A DNA stretch of 64,000 bases from contig JAGFBZ010001895.1 in assembly GCA_018398805.1 (NCBI GenBank), positions 1,299,001 through 1,363,000 on the forward strand, written 5' to 3'. Below the pieces are notes generated by a model. It ran no database searches. It was not told where the DNA came from and was given only the letters and a program-made list of their open reading frames with translations. The DNA is from Hirundichthys speculiger. Lineage: Eukaryota > Chordata > Actinopteri > Beloniformes > Exocoetidae. A program made the position numbers and the translations under genes. Shown piece after piece: positions 12,377 through 26,265 of this stretch; positions within the stretch are counted from its first letter, which is position 1; each line of letters begins with the position of its first letter.

Positions 12377-15300
12377 ATGTCTCTTGGAAAAGCCGCTCGT
12401 AGTCTTGTGAGACCGATCCGGGGGGCCCTGCGGTCCTCGGACTCGGCTCTGAAGCGAAGCTACGCGGCTGTTGCTGAGGCGCGAGCGGTGCTCGAGCACG
12501 AGCTCGACTCTATCCGAACCGCGGGGACGTGGAAGGCGGAGAGGATCATCACCTCCAAGCAGGGTCCGCAGATCAACGTGGACGGCAGTCGTGGCAGTGA
12601 GTGGCTGTGAATGACACCCTACGAGTAACAGTTTATATAAGTGATCACGTGATCTAAAGCATCATAATACATAAGTTATAGATCAATGCAGTAAGATGTG
12701 CTCAGTTGTTCTACGTGTGTAATAAGGAAGAGCTCAGGTTAAAGGGCCATGGCCAAGTCTGAAATCCTATCTTCCAAATATTACTTAAGTAAAAAGGTTT
12801 TTTTTGACGTTTTTGAGCAAAGTAGTTGTGATTGCACACAAAATCGGACAATTGTTTGTATTTATGTTAAAGGGCTTTATATTATTAACGATGCATTAAC
12901 GTGCAAGGGGCTTTTAAATACCTGGTTTCTCTTATATTTTTACACTGTCAGTTAACTCGGACAAATGTCAGATACATATAGTGAAGTATCAAGAGAAAAA
13001 TGTTTACTTCTGAAATATGTAGAAATGTAGTAGAAAGAATGAAACTGAAGTATTTCTATACATACAAGTAAGCCTAATATAAAACTGGACCAAAGGATTA
13101 TTGCATATAATAACTGATACATTACAAGTACATTTATTTAGTTACTTTACATCAATGATCTGATGATTACAGCCTTTGTGCTCAACTTCTAGTGACTTCA
13201 ACTGACGACCAACTATTTCTCTAGAAAATACCAATAATGTCATCAGTTGAGTATGAAAATCTGGTTTTAATGTTGGACTTAAAACAAAAAAAATCAATGA
13301 ATAAACTGTGCCACAGCAGTTAACCTGCTTGTTGCTGTCCTGCCAACAAAGAGCTCTTCACATGTTGACCATTCAGCATGAACCTTTGCCAGACATCGAC
13401 TCTGCTGATTTTTGAATGATCCAGTCTCTTCAGGTCGTGACCCCTCATGTCTGGAACTGACTTTGCTGAATTCATATTCACAAAAGTGCCACAGTCACAT
13501 GCTGTGTGTGGTTTCTGTCACTCTTTTTATTAGTTTGGACGTCTGCCTAAACACAGGAACGATTTGGATTGCAGGCTTTGAGTTTCTGCCAGTGTTTATT
13601 GTCAGTCTGTAATCTGAATTATCCTCTTCTCCGCTGAAATGCTTTCTGTCAGATATACTGAACTTCTGTGCCAACAATTACCTTGGACTGTCCAGTCATC
13701 CGGCGGTGGTGGAGGCAGGAATTGAAGCTCTGAAGTCCCACGGTGCTGGGTTGAGCTCCGTCAGATTCATCTGTGGGACACAGGTAAGGTGGTTCTGATC
13801 AGCGCAGTAACTCAAAAAAAAACCAAAAAGACTAAAATCCAACAGATTAGATGAAGCTTGTGATTTCTCATCATTTTATTTACAGGATCTGCACAAAACT
13901 CTGGAGCAGAAGCTCGCCGAGTTTCATGAGAGAGAGGACTGCATCCTCTATGCCAGCTGTTTTGATGCCAACGCTGGACTGTTTGAGGTTTGTCAAAAAT
14001 GTCTCTTTACAAATCGCAAAAACATTTCCTCGCACAGTAAAGTATGAACTGGCTTTCACAACAGGTGCTGTTGGGCCCAGATGATGCAGTGCTGTCTGAT
14101 GAGCTCAACCATGCCTCCATCATTGATGGGATCCGCCTGTGTCGGGCCAAGAGGCTGCGCTACAAACACATGGACCTCAGCGATCTGGAGAGCAGGCTCA
14201 AGGACGCTCAGGTTTGTGTGCAGCGTCAGCGTGCACCTCTTCTCTTGATGCAGGGAGGCAGTATCTTATGAAATTTGCTTTCTCAGTCCAGAGCAAGCTT
14301 TTGATCCTTGTGTGTTAGTGTGCTTTGAGGAAAAATCAAAAATGATAAAAGATTTTGTGCAATGCGTCCTGTGTTGTCCTCCTCAGTCATCACGCATGCG
14401 CCTGATCGTGACAGATGGCGTCTTCTCCATGGATGGAGACGTAGCTCCCCTTCAAGGCATCTGTGACCTGGCTGAACAGTACGGCGCCATGGTGTTCATA
14501 GACGAGTGTCACGCCACTGGTTTCCTCGGGGCCCGGGGCAGGTGAGAGGGATGCTTCTTTAACCAAAATGCAGAATTATATCAACTTCTTTCATATTGTT
14601 TTTATTTGAGATTGTGTTTTTATGTTGACTATATCAGTCTGTCCCACGGCATAAAATAAGCGACATCACACTGAGGTCGGAAAGTCCAGCTTTGTTGCAC
14701 AAAATGATTTTTAAAATGTAAAATTTCCTCTAATTTGCAGAGGAACAGACGAGCTCCTCGGAGTGATGGACAGAGTTCATATTGTAAACTCCACACTGGG
14801 AAAAGCGCTGGGAGGAGCAGCTGGTATGTCTGACTTTGAAACATAAACCTTTCAAAGTTACACTGTGAAACGATGCGTGATGTCTTCAGTCCACTGTCCC
14901 AGGTTGCAGGGTGTTGGGATGTAATAAACAGCCAGTTCTATGAAAACAGATACAAATGAAGTGACGGGGTTGTAAAGGCGAGCCCAAACCCATGTGAGTC
15001 AGTCCTGAAATAAGCATTTAGATCTTTAAAAGTAGCACTAAAAATACTGTTACAAGTAAAATACACATGATGTACATGTTTTTCACATTTATATCTGAAT
15101 CTGCAGCACAGACTTCAGTCTTTCATCCACACTTCTACCACTACGTCCTCAGCATTGTTGACAGTAGATGGAGGAACTTTGTTAGTCATATTTTTATTCC
15201 ACTAAGCTCCTTACATACTGTTTTTTCTTTGTGGAATATTTCTACCTTTTCCTAGTCACGATGTGTGTATGAAACTGACACTTTCCAGAAAGGTGAAAAT

Positions 15301-16857
15301 TCAAATAACTCCTTTTTTCCACCTCTTGGAATAGATTCCTTGTCACCTTTCAACAGACTTTGTGTCTTTAATGTCAGTGATAAGACCTTTTGCCATGTTT
15401 AAACACATGTTCACATGTGGATATGATACAGGAGGGAAAAAAGTCACAGTTATAGACAAACACAGTGAGCGTCACCTGATAACACACTACAGATTCTAAC
15501 TTCTGTAAATGAGTCTGTAATTGACACATTAATCTAAGACAGTTGTGATATTAGCTCCAAAGGTCCGAACAAGGTTTGTTTTGCCAGTTTGGGAGAAGTA
15601 GATCTCTACCTGGAAATGAGAATCTTATAGTTTTCGTTGACAACAAATCATGTCAGACATCAGCGGTTGCGTGTCACCTAAATATGAAAACATCGTACTT
15701 TCCCCAATTTTTAGAAGATCTACAGCATTTTTTTCCCCCTGATTCTTCATCGTTTTAGTTATTTTTCAATCCTTTAAAATGTTCCTGCTGAAAAAGATCT
15801 TTGATTATGAAGCTTCATGACACGATTCTAAATAACCCGACGCCATTCAAACCTTGAAAACTTGAGGTAATGCACTTGAAAAATACTTTATGAATCCCAG
15901 AAGGGAAATTCAACAAATACACTTATACATCGCACTGCAATAATCATGCTTTTAAAGTATGTAGCTCTATTGCTTTTTTCACTGCTTTGCAGTAGGTCCT
16001 TTAATCAGTGTAAATACCAAAAATACTGATAAGTGACTAACAAACTGCTGCATAAGGCTTCGTGTTCCTGCTGCGTCCATGTCATCCAGGCTCTGTCTGG
16101 CTTGTATTGTTTTTCAGGTGGCTACACGGTCGGTCCCAAGCCTCTCATTGATCTGCTCAGGCAGCGCTCGCGGCCCTACCTATTCTCCAACGCCCTCCCC
16201 CCTCCCGTGGTGGCCTGCGCCACTCGGGCTGTGGAGCTGCTGCTCGAGTCCAGTGAGATCGCACAGAGCATGAAAGCCAAAACCATGAGGTGCGTCTGCT
16301 TGTGGGAAAATTGCAGCTCTTTGACTTTGTGATGGCGGTAGAGTCACAAACAGCCGCTGGTTTATCAAAGGGGATGTCAAGTAATTGAAAAGTCAGTTTG
16401 AGTCAAGCTGGGGTGTAATATTGGAGAAATTAATGAAATTAAATGAATTATGTCATGGTGGCTGAAAGACTGTTTTTCAATGCTGCCCAATCAGATTCCG
16501 GGACAGGATGACGCAGGCCGGCTTCACCATCGCAGGCTCGTCTCACCCCATCTGTCCCGTGATGCTGGGAGACGCCCGGCTGGCCTCTGTGATGGCTGAT
16601 GACATGCTAAAGCTTGGTGAGACTGATCCCTGATCAGTTTTATGGTGGGAAAAAGAAAAATGCTCACAAAAAAGGCCAACTCTAACGCATGTCTTCCGTC
16701 CGCAGGGATCTACGTGATCGGATTCTCCTACCCAGTTGTGCCGAAGGGCAAAGCCAGAATCCGAGTTCAGATTTCAGCTGCACACACAGAGGAAGACATC
16801 GACCGCTGTGTGGATGCTTTCATCCAGACGGGCAGAAACCACGGCGTTATCTCCTGA
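12377..16857 (+). CDS. gcat: Glycine C-acetyltransferase (2-amino-3-ketobutyrate CoA ligase), mitochondrial
   Basis: This PLP enzyme of the alpha-oxoamine synthase family converts 2-amino-3-ketobutyrate plus CoA to glycine and acetyl-CoA in mitochondrial threonine breakdown. Coding exons: 12377-12596, 13653-13783, 13886-13987, 14065-14211, 14387-14541, 14741-14823, 16118-16289, 16495-16616, 16706-16857 (TGA). Phases all join: 1284 nt, 427 aa, against about 419 in human. The first 35 residues are rich in Arg and Ser without early acids ([16 protein letters not shown]), as in a mitochondrial presequence. Family motifs are [56 protein letters not shown] and the PLP-lysine motif [10 protein letters not shown] (exon 6). 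The related ALAS enzymes are less similar at the termini and at [14 protein letters not shown]. The start is the first ATG of exon 1. Confidence 0.96.
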
Positions 16858-16995
16858 ACGGGACAAACGAGGAGGAACATAAAGGATTCAGCAAACCGCT
16901 TGTCCCTGCAGATCACGCTGCCTGTTACTGGGAATGATGTTCATGGAAATATTAGTTACTGGAGTTGAATGTTATCTTTGCGTTTTGCCTAGCTG

Positions 16996-17001
16996 AATAA
17001 A
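16996..17001 (+). terminator. gcat: gcat poly(A) signal
   Basis: AATAAA 139 bp after the gcat stop codon, with a GT-rich downstream element (GTGTAGGTGTTTG). This gives a short 3'UTR. Confidence 0.75.
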
Positions 17002-17800
17002 GGAGTTTTGCCAAAGTGTAGGTGTTTGAATTTGAAGAAAAAAAAAAGGGCTATTAATAGTAGTATTAGCATTTCTATTAAATCCAGAAATGTGACTTTG
17101 GAGGTTGTGGCAACAACATTGACAATTTTAGTGTGGCTTTAACTGATACACTGTTGCATTGGAAACATTTCTTGTGGAAAACATAAAATTAATATGTAAG
17201 ACTGTAAAAAAAAAAAAAAAAATGGAGGCCTTATGTTTTTCTTACTGCTGAGCAGAATTAAATGTGTTTTCCTTCCCACCATTTGACATCTGGACCTGGA
17301 GCAGGAAAAAAAAATCTTTTTAAATCTTCAGAGATGTGCTCAAAAACGGATTTAGCTTAAAAGTGGATATTTTGTATCATACTGTTACACCTCTGAAAGA
17401 AAATATTTGTATATCTGATGCTGCAGTTTAAATAGAAGTGGTGGAGTTGATGTGGTTTTGTAACAAGGTAGTCTGTATTTTAAAAAAAAATCAGATATGA
17501 GTTATTAATAAAAAGCTTTCAAAGAGAATATTTATATCTTGCCTGGTCTTGTAAAACAGTCGTGTAAACTGCATTTTCCTCTTATTGGTCATCTACTATC
17601 ATGGCCACCCTGCAAGAGAAAATAAACAATGTGCCAATAACGATTTGCAGATTTTTTTTTTTTTCCCTCTGTGCTCGATTACAAAAATATGCTCTTTAAA
17701 GATCAGTGTGAGCAATAATTAAAATTAAAATCATCTACTGTGTCAGCACGTTGATCTTAAATCTAATGTTTCCTTTGTGGCACGTTGCAGCCACTGGTCA
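17002..17800. other. Intergenic, no gene seen
   Basis: AT-rich spacer between gcat and mcm5 with poly-A and poly-T runs (near 17207-17221 and 17651-17664). A second AATAAA lies near 17509. No open frame with family resemblance. Confidence 0.6.
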
Positions 17801-17829
17801 CGTGCTCATGTCGCTCCGCCTTGCGTTGC

Positions 17830-18125
17830 AGTTTTCGCGCCACTGCTGCTCTTAAGCTCCTCCTTCACATTTACATCACGCCACCGCGGCGCGTCCTGAC
17901 CAATAAGAAAGCAGCGGAGATTCCGCTGTCCAATCAGAGAACAGGAAAGACGCGCTGTCGCGGGAAACTGACAGGAAGAGCTTCAGTTTTTGCCGCGGAA
18001 CGAGCTCTCTGAGAGGCTTTTGTCGTTGGCAGCTCACAGCCACGTCGCTTTTTCTTTCAAAAGAGCATATTGTTTATTTTTCTCGGTTTTTGTTAGCACA
18101 GTTCCATCCCCCGAGCTGCTTCAGC
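17830..18125 (+). promoter_or_regulatory. mcm5: mcm5 promoter with E2F sites and paired CCAAT boxes
   Basis: E2F-type motif TTTCGCGC is at 17833-17840 and the inverse form GCGGGAAA at 17960-17967. Two CCAAT boxes at 17900-17904 and 17930-17934 are 30 bp apart, a common NF-Y spacing. No TATA box is near. E2F control of MCM genes at G1/S is established for vertebrates; use of these particular sites is inferred from position and match. Confidence 0.7.
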
Positions 18126-22414
<4,289 letters not shown>

Positions 22415-22627
22415 AGCCAGCGCTGCTCCGATACCTACCTGTATTTTTGTTGATGTAAATAGTTTGGGTTTGTTGTTTTTCTGTTTACTGTCTATCTCAG
22501 AGTCGTGTCTGTCTTGGCAGGAACTGAAACTTTGGATAACAAGTGTCACTGTTGTCACAGAGGAAATACTTCGTATCAGCTTAAATGTGTTTAAAGTTTT
22601 CACGCTGTGTATAAAAATGAATGAAAT

Positions 22628-22633
22628 AATAAA
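22628..22633 (+). terminator. mcm5: mcm5 poly(A) signal
   Basis: AATAAA 214 bp after the mcm5 stop. It lies 33 bp from the hmox1 signal on the other strand, so the two mature 3' ends probably meet or overlap. Confidence 0.75.
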
Positions 22634-22665
22634 TCATAGACTGAGATTCTGATCTGGTATCTTGT

Positions 22666-22671
22666 TTTATT
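22666..22671 (-). terminator. hmox1: hmox1 poly(A) signal
   Basis: TTTATT on the plus strand reads AATAAA on the minus strand, 150 bp after the hmox1 stop codon. Cleavage 10-30 nt further would fall at about 22636-22656, inside the predicted mcm5 3' end. Confidence 0.7.
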
Positions 22672-22820
22672 AAACAAAAGACGAGTTGCAAAGCCTGATG
22701 AAGTGAGCTAAAACAAGAAGCTAATTAAATGACTGGGCAGTGATATGATGACGTACAGAAGAAATACAGATTTCAGTGAATAAAGTGCTCCGAGTGCAAA
22801 TGAATGGCTGCAGTTTAAGT

Positions 22821-24080
22821 CTATAAGGCATAGATTCCCACTCCAATCGTGGCCAGTGAGACCAGAAACAATCCAACAGTGATTTGCACCACGGGGGATG
22901 GTGGGAGCCTGGCAGTGGGGAAGTTGGCCTTTGATTGGCCCACGGTTTCAGTTGTGACACTCAGCATTTTCTGCAAGTCATCAAAAACCTGGAGGAAAAA
23001 AGAAATGAAGTTTCAGCATTTGGTGCTGTGCTTGTTCTCCCTGAATTAGTTTCTGTTCCCTCTTCTGGTGGATACAGTGTAACTCAGGTTGAGTTGTTGA
23101 TGCTATTCTTGGTGCAGTAAAGGCCCGTCTCTACAGTAAACGCTCTTTGATTCCTGCTCTCTCACCTGAATGTTGAACTCAAAGGCGGACACGGCCTCTG
23201 CCAGCACGGCCGCCTTCTCCTCCTCCGTCAGCTCGATGCTGTTCATCCGGCTCCTGTACAGCTGCTTGAAGCGGTTTGGGCTGGTCACGCCAGGGAATGA
23301 GAAAAATGACAGCCCCTCTTTGCTGCTCAGTCCCAGAGATTTCTGGGTAATTTTTCCTAACACTTGCCCACCTGACAGATCACCCAAGATAGCGAGTGTA
23401 AGCGTGGGCCACGAGCAGCTCGGGGTTCTCCCTGCCAATCTGAGACGAAAGTGAATACGTTAACAAAGCTCTGGATTCAGCTGGTTGGTGTTTCTAAATA
23501 CGTGGATCACTTTCACTCACCTGCTGTAGTCTTTGAACATATCTGTGTGTGGCTGCAGGGACAATAACTCTGCTCTCCCAGTCTGAACCAAAAAAAGTGC
23601 TCCAGATCTCTCTCCAGTGTCTCCAGACGGGCGAGTTCCTGAGGGAAGTATATTGGTGCAACAGCTGGATGGGAAGAGTTCCTGTCCAGCTCTTCCTCCA
23701 GAGCCTTGTAGATCTCATAGAGGGAACACAGCAGGACCTGACGACCACATCAGGGTAAGTATACAACATCCAGGTCAATGTGGGGGGGAGAAAATTAAAC
23801 AGTAAATATTTTCTCACCTTGTACTGTGACAGGGTGATCTGACCCTTCTGGTAACTCAGCATCAGCTGCGTATTTTCAGCTCTGACATGGTTGTCCTTAG
23901 TAGCTGCTTTAATCTGCTCCGATAAATCGCTGAGGGCAGATATGGAACAGAGAATGAGCACGATAATTCAGTCAAGGTTTGTTAAAGGTGATTAAATGTA
24001 GGAAACAATGAGTGAAGTCATCTGCCATACCTGCCAACTTCCCCTGCGTCTGGTTTCCTCGCACTCTTCATGGACTCCAT
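22821..24080 (-). CDS. hmox1: Heme oxygenase 1 (two apparent +1 frameshifts)
   Basis: HMOX1 degrades heme to biliverdin, CO and ferrous iron on the ER membrane and is stress-inducible. Coding exons in transcript order: 24080-24031, 23929-23818, 23737-23521, 23439-23166, 22988-22821 (TAG). They total 821 nt; less two extra bases this is 272 aa, slightly short of human 288. The proximal heme-ligand histidine is in [11 protein letters not shown]. The distal-helix signature [14 protein letters not shown] is present, followed by [11 protein letters not shown]. The last 22 residues form a hydrophobic tail anchor ([18 protein letters not shown]). The exon at 23521-23737 has seven T where six fit (23590-23596), and the exon at 23166-23439 has one base too many near 23383-23387. 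The ATG follows its 3' splice site directly, so the 5'UTR is in an upstream exon. HMOX2 normally carries heme regulatory Cys-Pro motifs, which are absent here. Confidence 0.94.
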
Positions 24081-24176
24081 CTATTTCAATTGTATTAAAG
24101 AGTTCATGCAGTCAGTTAAAAACATAGTAAATGCACACACACACACAAAACAATGTAAATAAACTTATTTACTTAC

Positions 24177-24364
24177 ATTAAGTGTCAGTAGATGATCCTC
24201 TGGGCTGGCGGGAGTTGTCTCTTGAGTGTGGTGAGCTCTCTGTGGCCCCTCGGTTCTCTCCAGCCTCTTTTATACAGCAAACAGGGTCAGAGCTGCTGAG
24301 TCAAAGGGGAAGTGTGACTGTTGTGTCACATTATCCAAACTCGTGCAGCTTAACATGACAAAGC
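24177..24364 (-). promoter_or_regulatory. hmox1: hmox1 non-coding exon 1, TATA box and two ARE/StRE sites
   Basis: A donor GTAAGT on the minus strand (24176-24171) closes a non-coding exon beginning about 24240. TATAAAAG is at 24274-24267 on the minus strand. Upstream of it are TGCTGAGTCA at 24294-24303, identical to the Maf/NRF2 stress-response core, and ATGACAAAGC at 24355-24364, an exact RTGACnnnGC antioxidant element. Induction of HMOX1 through NRF2 and repression by BACH1 at such sites are well established in vertebrates. Confidence 0.8.
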
Positions 24365-24567
24365 AGATGATGTGACCCTGAGAAGAGAAAAACAGAAAAC
24401 GTGACGAGGCACAAATCAAAAGCCTGTTCACATATACTCTGATCATCATCATGATAATAATCAATATATGGGTAAATAAATAAAGCTTGTAAAATGATTT
24501 CATACGGTGTTGTTTTTCTACAAAGCTTTTCAGATGAAGATATTCTACTTTTATTACTTTTATTCCA

Positions 24568-24783
24568 TTATCTTATGTCAGCTCCAGCTTGGGGTTTACA
24601 GCTCTCAGTGCATTGATTACTATTGACACCACTGCTGCCTTCACTCTCCACATCCCTTCCAGCTCTTCCTTCAGCCCTTGCTGTTTTAATCAACTTGAAT
24701 TTAGAGAACCTTCTTTCAGCAGCAGCCACTGTAACAGAAACCAACCCACATGTTGGGCCAAATTTCTCCCAGCTTCTTCTCAT
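24568..24783 (-). pseudogene. hAT-type transposase C-terminal fragment
   Basis: The minus-strand frame contains SVTVAAAERRFSKFKLIK at about 24747-24690. This resembles the hAT dimerisation region found in TTF/ZMYM-type fish transposases and their domesticated relatives (VTVASAERSFSKLKLIK). The rest of the open frame does not resemble the family. It is a short decayed piece upstream of hmox1; no ends or target duplication were found. Confidence 0.55.
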
Positions 24784-25202
24784 GCAGGAAGGTCAAAAAC
24801 TGGACAGAATGAAACACAGAGGACGGACTGAGAAACCTCAGCAGCACAGCTGAGGACAGAAGAGGAGTATGCAACACCGGTCTAATAAACACATCTTTTC
24901 AAGAATAAAATAAAATGAAATAATAGACTATATGTAGACTATACTGTATAGTATTCAGTGTACTTTTTCTGGAATGCAAATGATATTAGTCATTCATATA
25001 TTAGTAATAATTTCAATGTTATTGTCATTACAGTGAAATGCTAAAAATGCATCCAAGGAAAGTAGGCTAAGTCATTATTATTATTATCATTTGTATTATT
25101 ATTATTGTTGTTACTATTACTACTTAGTAGGCTTTGCTATGCAGTTAAATTCATGTGGGCTAATTCTTTTCTCATTAAGAAATAGTAATGACCAACTAGT
25201 AT

Positions 25203-25330
25203 AGGGCGCCGTTTGTAAAGTTGGTCATGCTGAATATAACAGAAACATTTTAAAAACATGATTTGAAGCTAAATGTGACAAAATGTTGCTGTTATTTTCA
25301 GCATGATCAACTTTACTAATGGCTCCCCAT
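25203..25330. mobile_element. Short MITE with inverted ends
   Basis: The left arm GGGCGCCGTTTGTAAAGTTG and the right arm with CAACTTTACTAATGGCTCCCC are imperfect inverted copies of about 38 bp. They include matching GTCATGCTGAATATAAC and GTTATTTTCAGCATGATC blocks. No coding content. Class not determined. Confidence 0.55.
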
Positions 25331-25529
25331 AGAGAGGAAGCAAACACGTGCGTTTTTAAGAATGTTAAGCCTGATTGTCTAACATTTTAAAATTGAAAAA
25401 AAGAAAAACATATTAGTAATAATTTGACAGTAAAAGCTGGATTTTATGTCTCTCCGTCTTTAACTGCATATTTAATTTGATGCCCAAAATGCATCGCACA
25501 TCTATTTATATTCTTCTATGCTGCTCTGT

Positions 25530-25739
25530 TCTATGGTATTTCCTGGCCACGCCCCCTTCTGAAGGCAGGCCCCCCATTGGTTGGAAGTCATCCAGGGGGA
25601 AGTGGGCGGTGCCAGAACTCACTGGGGTCAACACACAGACTCACTCAGCGCGCTTTAAAATGCCAGGTAGTAAACATGTAGCAGTCTGGACACACTTGCA
25701 ACCCCAGACGGTACGCGCCAGGCACCGACTGACATAAAA
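25530..25739 (+). promoter_or_regulatory. foxred2: Probable foxred2 promoter and non-coding first exon
   Basis: CpG-richer block with CACGCCCCC near 25550, inverted CCAAT (ATTGG) at about 25577 and a GGGCGG box near 25604. ACATAAAAG followed by GTAACG at 25740 could be the donor of a non-coding exon. The coding exon begins with a 3' splice site (CCAGCAG) three bases before the ATG, which requires such an upstream exon. Confidence 0.45.
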
Positions 25740-26262
25740 GGTAACGTGCAGGTATCCGTGTTTTGCTGTTGTAAAGGATTAGCCGAGCTCACATCTGGCC
25801 GCCGCATCCGCAGCAAGGTGATATAACATCGGCAGGAGAGTTCGCGGAGGGCCGGCGGGATTCTCCTGTTCTGGTCCTCAGCCTGCTGCCGTCTCCCGGC
25901 TCGCTTTCCCTTCTTCCAGGTCATTAAAGTAGAGTCTTGGCATCTTGTCAGTTTCGGTGTTAATGAAGGGGTCCGAGGTCTCGAGCATCGAGCTTGTTTC
26001 TGCGTTGTTGTCAGCAGCCAGCTGCTCCATCATGGCGCAAATGCCCAGCAGGCTGTTGGTGTAGGAAATCAATAATGGGACTAGTCATGTAAAAATAATG
26101 TTGTTTTTGAATGTCTCTTCTTGTAGTTTTGTATGAAAAACTTTACTTTCTCCAGATCCCCGGCTGTATGTCCTCTCATTCTTACTGTTGATGTAACTTA
26201 CAGTGTTTTAAACGTCATTGCTGTCACTGTTATTATATTATCATCCTTGTCATGTCCAGCAG
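25740..26262. other. Probable foxred2 first intron, with an antisense open frame
   Basis: Sequence between the inferred non-coding exon and the first coding exon. On the minus strand, 26072-25878 is open for 64 codons with balanced composition (MMEQLAADNNAETSSMLETS). I do not recognise it, and no partner exon with matching phase was found. It could be chance in a GC-rich region. Confidence 0.35.
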
Positions 26263-26265
26263 GTT

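Noticed and set aside
22821..24080. hmox1 as a true pseudogene
   Set aside because: Splice sites, promoter, heme ligand and tail anchor are all intact; the only lesions are single-base runs of the kind also seen in neighbouring essential genes.
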